Shown one piece after another: positions 12,522-20,600 of a stretch of DNA of 64,000 nt. Made by a program: the position numbers and the translations under genes. Numbering within the stretch: position 1 is the stretch's first letter; every line of letters begins with the position of its first letter. The notes beneath the pieces are model-generated. The model did not search any database. It worked only from the letters and a program-made list of their open reading frames with translations, and had not been told where the DNA came from. Origin of the DNA: Spinacia oleracea. Taxonomy: Eukaryota; Streptophyta; Magnoliopsida; Caryophyllales; Amaranthaceae. The DNA is taken from the NCBI RefSeq assembly GCF_020520425.1, contig NC_079488.1, positions 4,999,747 to 5,063,746 of the forward strand. Direction: 5' to 3'.

Positions 12522-12722
12522 TGACAAATTAACTCAAAACGTATATCTTTATTATCAAATAAACACCAATATTTATAGTACAGCAAACATGTAACCAATT
12601 CCTACTGCAACTCAATATGCTATTCCTGACTAAGTTAATAAACCATATAACTCTTACGTATTTCTACTTTGAATGCTAGTAGGATCCTGGTGGTATCCTA
12701 ATTCTATTATACTATCGTAACA
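12522..12722 (-). repeat. 5' LTR of the 7.6-12.7 kb copia element
   Basis: Partner of the LTR at 7633-7833. It is followed on the minus strand by the primer binding site at 12521-12508 and then by gag at 12442. Confidence 0.95.
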
Positions 12723-14310
12723 AGTATTTATACTTTTAAATTAGATAGTTACGATATGATCAAATAGCTATAGTCACTATTATTTATTATACTCTCCAAT
12801 CAAATAATTATGTTTTTTAATCAATAGTTATATTGCTTAATACTGACATCAGCGGTGCTACGTGTATGACGGTCTCATAGGAGACCCACTCAATATAGAA
12901 TTGTAATTTTTATTTATAAAATATCACGCACGTGCCACAAATCGTATGCGTGAATACTACTTCGTACAATGGACATACTCAATGATTCGTCGTGAATGAC
13001 TTAGCTTATTAATCTTCTCACTTAGGATGGTTTTGTATTAATAAATTGTTCAATCCAAAATACAACCAATTATCTCTATTCTATAAGGGAAGAGCTGAGG
13101 GTTTTTCGGTAATAACACTTTTGGTGTCCCCAATTTAAAATACTGAAATACCCATAATATTTCACAATTATATACTTCGTATTACTGTAATCTGATTATT
13201 TATTATTTAAAAAAAATAACAAATTATGGTTCAAAACTGAAAATCAAAACAAATCAGAATTTGTTTTTTCGGTGCCAGCATTTTGGCTCATTAATTGTTT
13301 AAACGTCAATTAACATTCAATCAGGAATTACATTCAATCAAAACGCCTAAAATCAAGGAGCAGTTACAAAAGCGCCCAAAATCAAGAGCAGTAAAGGGCC
13401 TCCATAATTTCACAAATTAATTCAATTACAAAACGCCTAAAATTAAGAGCTATAAAACCCAATCGTTTCCCACAAATAAGTAACGAATCGGACAACAAAA
13501 ATGTCCAGAATCAATGATAATCCACCATACTTACACCTTAATCAGAAGATATATCACTCTTCTTAGCTTGAACAGCTGCAAAATCACTTCGATTCGAATA
13601 GAGATACTCCGTAGTCAGAAGAATCGAGATGATTTTAGAGAGTTCCAGTGACGATCAATTGAATGAGAAAATTGCATCATGCAGATACACAGTAGGCTTC
13701 TTAACATGAGTCCAATTGCTTGAAATATCGGCGGGTCAGATGAGCGGAGGTACACGAATAGGAGATTTCCGGTGATTGGAAAGTGATGGAACAGGGAGGA
13801 GGAAAAGAGGATGAGGACGAGACATGGAGAAAGAGGAGGCGAGAGTAGTTATGCGGAGAATCCAATGAGTTTAGGTGTTTTGATGTTTTTGTGTATTAAA
13901 AAATAAAAGGTTTATTTTATCTTTTGTATAATTGTTTTTTTTAGGGCTATTTTTTCTTTTGTTTATGGGCTGGTTCTTTAAGAAAAAAAAAATGTTATTT
14001 TTTTAGATTAAAATATAGATATAGTTTATCCCTTTATCTTTTTCCTAAGAAGGAATGCTTTTTTGCAATGTACGATTTCTCTACTAATTTAGAAAAAAAG
14101 AATTTTTTAAATAGAGAAAATCTAATAATGGTGATTAGATGTATTAACGTTAGCAACGAAAATCAAGGTACGCAAGATCGAAGGCCGAAGTGACGGGATA
14201 AAAAAAATGACAAGACTCACCTCAGAACAAAAAGATTGCCGAAATGCCAAAAGAAGGATCATCTAGAGCCCAAGGTCGTGAATACCCAGACCAGATGAGT
14301 TTTTAGTGTT
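12723..14310. other. Intergenic, AT-rich, no gene recognised
   Basis: No open frame with domain content is seen on either strand. The segment has homopolymer A/T runs and repeated phrases such as 'caaaacgcctaaaat' (about 13338 and 13425), suggesting old transposon debris, but no inverted ends or target duplications could be fixed. Confidence 0.5.
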
Positions 14311-14313
14311 TAA

Positions 14314-14736
14314 TATTTGTTGTGATTAGTTGTAACAAAACAATTTTAAGTTTGTTAATACTTTCGCAAGTATCGCGTTCATATACGACTAGATGCTTGC
14401 GAAAGTATTAAACTAATGAAGGAATGTGAACAGTTCCAAGTGTGGGACTACCTCAACGAGAGGAAGCAATGTATATTAATTCCACCAGACAAGACTTTGG
14501 AGGATGCTTACCTGCAAATGGACCAACATGCTATTAGTGCTTTTTTACTCTGCTTTGTACACTGTAATAATAGGAATGATGTATATTTTACCCAAAAAAT
14601 AGGAATGATGTATATTTTTTCTTTAGATGAACTTTGTGAACAAATTTTGTGGCATATTATTATTGGTGATTAGTTGCAATAAAATAATTTAAAGTTCAGA
14701 TATTATCTCGCACGCATCGCGTGCATAGAAGACTAG
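14314..14736 (+). mobile_element. Two Helitron-like 3' ends in tandem
   Basis: The right end shows the classical layout: hairpin GCACGC-ATC-GCGTGC at 14710-14724, eight bases, then CTAG at 14733-14736 followed by T. A related sequence upstream (about 14315-14392) shares 'gtgattagttg', a degraded hairpin around 'cgcaagtatcgcg' and CTAG at 14389-14392. Between them is a frame of 85 codons (14416-14673) with no recognised domain. No 5' TC end or Rep/helicase gene was found, so this would be a non-autonomous element with tandem termini. Confidence 0.5.
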
Positions 14737-15146
14737 TTGAATATAATGAAGCTCTCCTCCTAATACATTTGTATGTATTAAGAAAATATGGATAAAAATT
14801 AATTAACACAGAAATGGCAATAGTGGTTAGGAGGATCATGTGGATATCCGACAAAAATCGGAGTAATCCGGAAAAAAGAAATTCACACATTCAATCTGCA
14901 TGAGCACAACGATAGATTATGTAAATAATCTAGTTTATTGTGCAAATATTATTGTGTATATTTTCCTAGCTAACATAATTACCAAATTTGTAATGTGTAT
15001 AAATACATTGAAGTAAAACCAATAATATTGACGGAAAATAATTCTTTCGCACAATGATCCCATGTACACAAACCATTGTCTGATTATACCTGGACCTTAA
15101 TCGACGGATGACCTAATTTGACAGCCCTTGATATCATTACATGATT
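14737..15146. other. Intergenic, nothing recognised
   Basis: AT-rich sequence without a supported gene or bounded repeat. Confidence 0.5.
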
Positions 15147-15149
15147 TAA

Positions 15150-15477
15150 GGATTCGTTTGATTCGGTGTAAAATATTTTCAGCGAAACATGATTTTTCAT
15201 TGAAAACATCGTCCAAGGTAAGAACACAACTCCAATCTAGTTTTTTTTTGTTTAATTCCTTACAAGAAAATTCATAGAAAAAGGAAAATGGGAGAAGATA
15301 GGTAAAGATTGATAGGAAGATCGAAGAGTGGTTTCCCTTTTTTCAAATGAAAATTTCCACATTTGAGTGAGTTATGAAAAATTGTTTTACATCCCTATCA
15401 TTCCTAACGACTTAAAATGATAGAAAATAGGAAAATTATTATTCATGAAAACATTTTACACCAAAACAAACATTCCC
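15150..15477. mobile_element. Tourist-like MITE, 328 bp
   Basis: Flanked by TAA at 15147-15149 and 15478-15480. The inverted ends read GGATTCGTTTGATTCGGTGT and, from the right, GGGAATGTTTGTTTTGGTGT, followed on both sides by AAAAT-TTTTC-type sequence, so the terminal repeats are about 32 bp and imperfect. The interior is non-coding. Confidence 0.7.
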
Positions 15478-15652
15478 TAACATGTAATACGAAGTAACAT
15501 TCTCCATCAAATTAAACAACTCAATAAATAACATGTACAAACTATATACAAGGTTAACAACATGTTCACATTATACTTGGTGATCAATAAAGTGTAATAA
15601 ATATTTACAAAAAAAGTAATTTATAAATCTAAAAAATGAACTTAAATTCACA

Positions 15653-15680
15653 AAAAACAAAAAAAAAAAAAAAAAAAATT
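15653..15680 (-). terminator. Pol III terminator of the tRNA gene (long T tract)
   Basis: On the minus strand a long run of T begins about seven bases after the tRNA 3' end (A tract on the plus strand, about 15655-15678). Four or more T normally stop RNA polymerase III; this tract is far longer than needed. Confidence 0.7.
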
Positions 15681-15686
15681 GAATTT

Positions 15687-15770
15687 TGTCAGAAGTGGGA
15701 TTTGAACCCACGCCCTCTTACGAAGACCAGAACTTGAGTCTGGCGCCTTAGACCACTCGGCCATCCTGAC
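15687..15770 (-). tRNA. tRNA-Leu (anticodon CAA)
   Basis: The 84-nt gene folds as a class II tRNA on the minus strand. The acceptor stem GTCAGGA pairs with TTCTGAC (with a G-U pair), followed by discriminator A. The D arm contains the A box TGGCCGAGTGG. The anticodon stem CCAGA/TCTGG encloses the loop CTCAAGT, giving anticodon CAA for UUG codons. A long variable arm (about TCTTCGTAAGAG) fits leucine tRNA. The T arm holds the B box GGTTCAAATCC. No intron is present and CCA is not encoded, as expected for a plant nuclear gene. It looks functional. Confidence 0.97.
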
Positions 15771-16287
15771 ATTCTTGTGTCTTCATGTTGAACTAATTTA
15801 ATTATATTTTATTCCGTAAATAATTTTGTTAAATTAGCTATAATAAAGAGTTCTTTTATGGAAAATATAGCGTGCAATCTGATTACCTTGTTTTTTTCGT
15901 GTGGTAAATCTGGGTTATCTTGAACAATATTATAACATATGTATAAAATGATTAAATGATAAATATACGATTCTAGCTAGATGCGCACTCAAAAGAACAT
16001 AATATGTGCATACATGTAAACAAAATACGTTATTTCGATAAATATAGAGTGTGTAATCTAGAGTATCTTGTCATTATACTCCTATGTGATTGTAGGAGAG
16101 TATTTTATTTGAGTCCAAACAGTTAGTGTATTTATTACTCTGTACGAGTACTACGGAATAGCGTTTAACTGTTTATTCATGGGATTTGTACGTGTGTCTA
16201 AGAAAAAGTTGTTTTGTCCACTCAAAAAGGTTTTTCTGGTTTTAATTTTTTTTCCCCAACTTATAGATGAAAGGCTAGGTTTTTCTC

Positions 16288-16653
16288 AATTGGTAGAAGG
16301 TACACCCGGTTGTATGTAGCTCTACATACAACCGGGTCGTTTAGTATTTTTAATCCTTCAAAAAAACAAATTTTTATTGTTTAAAAGCATATATATACCA
16401 ATTAAAAGAACAATTTTATAAACAAAAGCACACATCCTCTTTAAAAGAACATATTGTTGAATACAACACAATCATTAAAGTAAAAAGAACTTTTTTTTGA
16501 AACTTGTGTGTGTTTTTTAATTGTAAAATTGTGCTTTTAAACCGCAAAAATGTTCTTTTAAAATGCAAAAATGTTCTTTTAAACCGCAAAAATGTGTTTA
16601 AACCCAGTTACATGTAGAGCTACATACAACCGGGTATATCTTCTAATTTGTAC
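16288..16653. mobile_element. Foldback MITE with palindromic ends
   Basis: Each end is itself a near-perfect palindrome. The left one (16304-16337) has perfect 16-bp arms, acccggttgtatgtag and its reverse complement, around a 2-base centre. The right one (16602-16635) is the same sequence with three arm mismatches. Outside the palindromes the two ends remain similar when inverted (ttggtagaag versus aattagaaga). The interior contains repeats of 'aaaatgttcttttaaa'. No coding is present. The superfamily is unknown. Confidence 0.6.
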
Positions 16654-16659
16654 TCCGTA

Positions 16660-17261
16660 GTATTTTCTAATTTAAAAGTATATAATTCGTATTTATTGAT
16701 TTTATAAGTGGGTAAAGTAAAATATAAGGGTAAAATAGGGAATCTCAAAAGGAGACATCAAATCCATGATCCTCAACACTTCTAGAGGTTATCTATCCAT
16801 TTCGTGATCATGTTCATCTATATATAACTAGATTCAAATACACGCCATGCATGCTTCAACTCTAAATAACATGCATAGTTGAATTTAAGGAGTATAGTTT
16901 GCCAAAAGGTTATGTTTGCCTCAAGTGTTAAACTTGGATTTACCCACTATCATTTATTCATTTTCTTCAAAGATACTAGCTTGTACAAAATTTCTCTTCT
17001 TGTTCCTGTTACTGAGACTATGATTTCCTGAAAGAAGTCTGTTACAAGATGAAAAAACGCGGTAATTGATGGATTTACATTAACATAATTACACAAAGCA
17101 ATATCATATACGTTTACATCCATGTCGATCTGATGCTTTTGTATGATAATCTCATCTTAAGCTGGTCGCAAAATTAGCCATTGGATGAATCATCTGCATT
17201 TTATAGGAGAAATCGAGGATCAGTGAGCGTCCCATGCAGGTCAAAAGAAAAACATGCAAAG
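16660..17261. other. Intergenic, downstream of gene B, nothing recognised
   Basis: No supported gene or bounded repeat. The far 3' flank of gene B on the minus strand lies here. Confidence 0.5.
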
Positions 17262-17266
17262 GAACT

Positions 17267-17559
17267 TGTTATAACGGAAGCAAGAAAAACAATTAAGAAC
17301 GTAAATAAAGAGAGGCACAAATATTAACGTGGTTCACTAAGAACGTAAATTAAAAAAGACACACTGATTTAACTTGTTAGCATAGGAAAGCTTTATTGAT
17401 CTTGAGGAATACAAATAGTTTATGACCTAAGAAGTTTATATAGTACTCTATAGACAGATGCGGAAAAACACAGAAAATAGGTCAAAAGCAGATAACTCTA
17501 GTCCAGAATAACGGGCGTTGCAGTTAGGGGACCTAACCGATTCAAGGCATATTCTAACA
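17267..17559 (-). mobile_element. Solo copia-type LTR, 293 bp
   Basis: Bounded by tgttataacg and attctaaca with a perfect 5-bp target duplication GAACT at 17262-17266 and 17560-17564. Read on the minus strand it starts TGTTAGAATATGCC and contains a TATA-like ctatataaa, so that is taken as its sense direction. It lies about 90 bp beyond the stop codon of gene B, in or next to its 3' untranslated region. Related copies are at 23032-23300, 32230-32760 and 32819-33015. Confidence 0.8.
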
Positions 17560-17652
17560 GAACTTAAACGTTAAACCTTGAATGATAGCAATGCATTCAA
17601 GTATAAAGCACTGTCTGTTTTTAAGAAACGGAAAATGTAAAGAGTTGTACCT

Positions 17653-20600
17653 TTATTTTCCCTGTCTTGTAAGGAGCACGAGTAGGCCAAACCCTGCCAT
17701 GATCGCAATCTTCACTACCTGCAAAAATATGAACAATTTTAATCTTTACGTATTTTCTGACACTATTTTCTGAAACCAACTGATGGAGATTGAGTGGAAA
17801 CAAAACCTGTCCTCCTGGTCCATTGAAAGACATGTTGTTAGGTTTTCTGTCCGACTCCAGCTTTTTCGATTCAGTAGAACTCTTCTCCCTTTTTATTTGC
17901 GCATTACCAGTATCTTTGAGCTGAAATCACAATAAAGAAGAAACATTTCAGAAGTTTCCTTTACACGAACTTTGACAGTACACCATAATAGCACATAGAT
18001 AAATTGCACCCCCCTTATAAAGAGCTTCATTTTCTCAATCTACTTGTATTAATACGACATATCACACAGCACTAAGGCCTTGTTCTCTTCACCTGATCTG
18101 ATCTATTTTTTCTAGTTTCTGGTCTAATCTGGTGTGGTTTGAATGTTTTCTGTGAGTGTTTTTTGCCTTTTCTGGTCTGGTCTGATTTTACTGGTGCTTT
18201 AATTAACAATAATATTAAGGTTAAGAGAACAAAACCTAAACATCATAATTATCTGTTAGTCCATGTCTCTTTACCACCGTGATTAACTTATTTCATAAAA
18301 CTCAAGCAAGTTGTTTTTGAAGAAGTTGATGAGTGTGCCAAATTGCAAGAATGCATTAGTAAATGAACTAGTGTGTTATATTTTTCTAGGATAAAAAAAG
18401 AAGGCAAATACTAGAATAACCTTTATCTCGGTGATGGATCTAGCTGTGGACTGACCTTTTCTTGATCATTATCTTGACTGCAATGGGAAATACAACCTTC
18501 AGGTTCATCTAAAACACACGGGCTTATCATTTCATCCAAGAAAACCCAGCCGCGAAAGCTATGAATTGAGCATTGCTCATTCCCAACAAGTACTTTGGAT
18601 TTTCCCCTTTTTTGGTTCAATCTCCATTGTTTGCTTCTCCATTTCTTCTCAATGCCTAAAACGCCGTTGGTAGAAGGCTGTTTTCTTCTTGGTAATGCTT
18701 CAAGAAGCGACTTCAAAGAAACCGGTGATGTATGAACCTTTCTCAGTGTCTTTATCTCCTCATTGTTTTCTGAAGCTGCTGTTGTTTCTGGATTTGACAA
18801 AACTGTTTCAGAATTCACAGCAACTGTTGCATTTTGTAAGAATGGAACCTTAAAAGGAGAATCAACTCTAGTATTTCTGCTTAACTGATCTGTTTCCTTT
18901 GTTGTACTGCTAGCGCTTTCTTTCCCTATTTCCTCTGTAGTCGAAGGAGCAGGTGTTGTTTCAGAATTTACAGCAACCATCTTCTTTAAGAACGGTACTT
19001 TAAAAGGAGTATGCACTGCTGCATTACTTCTTAACTGAGCTGTTTCCTTTGCTGTACTACTACTACTAGCAAGTAACGTTTTAGCGCTTTCTTTCCCTAT
19101 TTCCTCTGAAGTCGACGAGGCAGGTGCTGTTTCGGAAGTTGCTGCAACTATCTTCTTTAAGAACGGTACTTTAAAAGGAGTATCCACTTCTGCATTACTT
19201 CTTAACTGAGGTGTTTCCTTTGTTTTACTACTAGCAAGTAACAGTTTACTGCTTTCTTTCCCTATTTCCTCTGAATTTGCTGCAACTATCTTCTTTAAGA
19301 ACGGTACTTTAAAAGGAGTATCAACCGCTGCATTACCGCTTAACTGAGGTGTTTCCTTTGCTGTAGTACTACTAGCAAGTAACATTTTACTACTTTCTTT
19401 CCCTATATCCTCTGATTTTGCTGCAACTATCTTCTTCAAGAACGGCACTTTAAAAGGAGTATCAACTGCTGTATTACTGCTTAACTGAGCAGCTGTTTCC
19501 TTTGCTGTACTACTACTAGCAAGTAACAGTTTACTGCTTTCTTTCCCTATTTCCTCTGAATTTTCTGCAACTATCTTCTTTACGATTGGCACTTTAGAAG
19601 GAGTATCCGCTCTCTTATTACTTGTTAACTGATCTGTTTCTTCTGTTTTATTATTACCAAGTAACAATTCCCCTCTTTCTTTCCCTGTTTCCTCTTGAGT
19701 CGCAGGAGCAGGTGCTGTCTCGGAATTTACAGCAGCAACTATGTTCTTTATGATTGGCTCTTTAGAAGGGGTATCCACTCTCGTATTACTGCTCAACTGA
19801 GCTGCTTCTGTTTCATTATTAGCAGCAGTAAATAGTTTCCCTATTTCTTCTGGAGTTGGAGGAACTGGTACTGATTCTAAGTTGTACAAAACTGGTTTAG
19901 TATCGAAAATAACCGTCTTCTTTAAGATTGGCACTTTGGAAGGAGTATCCACTGTAGTATTAATGCTTAATAATTGAGCCGTTTTCTTTGTTTTATTAGT
20001 AGTAGCACGTAACAATTTCCCTCGTTCTTCCCCTATTTCCTCTGAAGTTGAAGGATTCAGTGCTGTTTCTAATTTGGACGAAACTGGTTTAGTACTGATC
20101 TTCTTTAAGCTTGGCTCATTGGAAGGAATGTCCACTGTAACACTACTGCTTAACTGAGTTGTTTCCCACGTTTTATTAGTAGCATGCGATTCTTCCTGAT
20201 TTTCCAAAAAACGAAAAAAATTCTTGGTATCTCATTTTGATGGCGTATTTGCAGCTAGCTAAAGACTATGTTACTCGGACTCAAGTATTCTAGTCAAAAA
20301 CGAGTATGGCCTTGTTCTCTAATTTCTGTCTGGTCTGCTCTCATCTGGACTGGTGGCTTCCTGTGAGTGCTTTTTTCTTTTTTCTGGTCTGGTCTATTTT
20401 TTCTGGTATGATCTAATAAGCAATATGAATAAGGTGAAGATAACATAGTTTGGTTCCTAAATGTATTAAATTCGGATATTTTATTAAAATTTCCGTACTT
20501 TGGTTCCTAAATGTGTGTCTAATTGTCCATACTCATGGTGGGACCCAATGAGGGGTACTTGAGGTGATACGAAGAGTCCGAGTAACATAGGTAAAACCGT

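Larger units (their letters stand above)
7633..12722 (-). mobile_element. Full-length Ty1/copia retrotransposon, 5.1 kb
   Basis: Both 201-bp LTRs are present (7633-7833 and 12522-12722) with one visible mismatch (c/a at 7811 versus 12700). A perfect 5-bp target duplication AGTAT flanks the element at 7628-7632 and 12723-12727. On the minus strand the LTR starts TGTTACGATAG and ends TTGTCA. The primer binding site TGGTATCATGAGCC (12521-12508) directly follows the 5' LTR and fits an initiator tRNA-Met primer, with one extra base. The polypurine tract TTGAGGGGGGA lies directly before the 3' LTR. Short LTRs and one gag-pol frame suit the Ale/Retrofit-like group, but lineage is inference. It cannot make its own reverse transcriptase because of two stops. 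Confidence 0.95.

Noticed and set aside
18423-20207. A free-standing 594-codon gene starting with MENQ
   Set aside because: The first four codons are intron sequence before a CAG acceptor, and the reading continues by splicing into exons on both sides. It is exon 9 of gene B.
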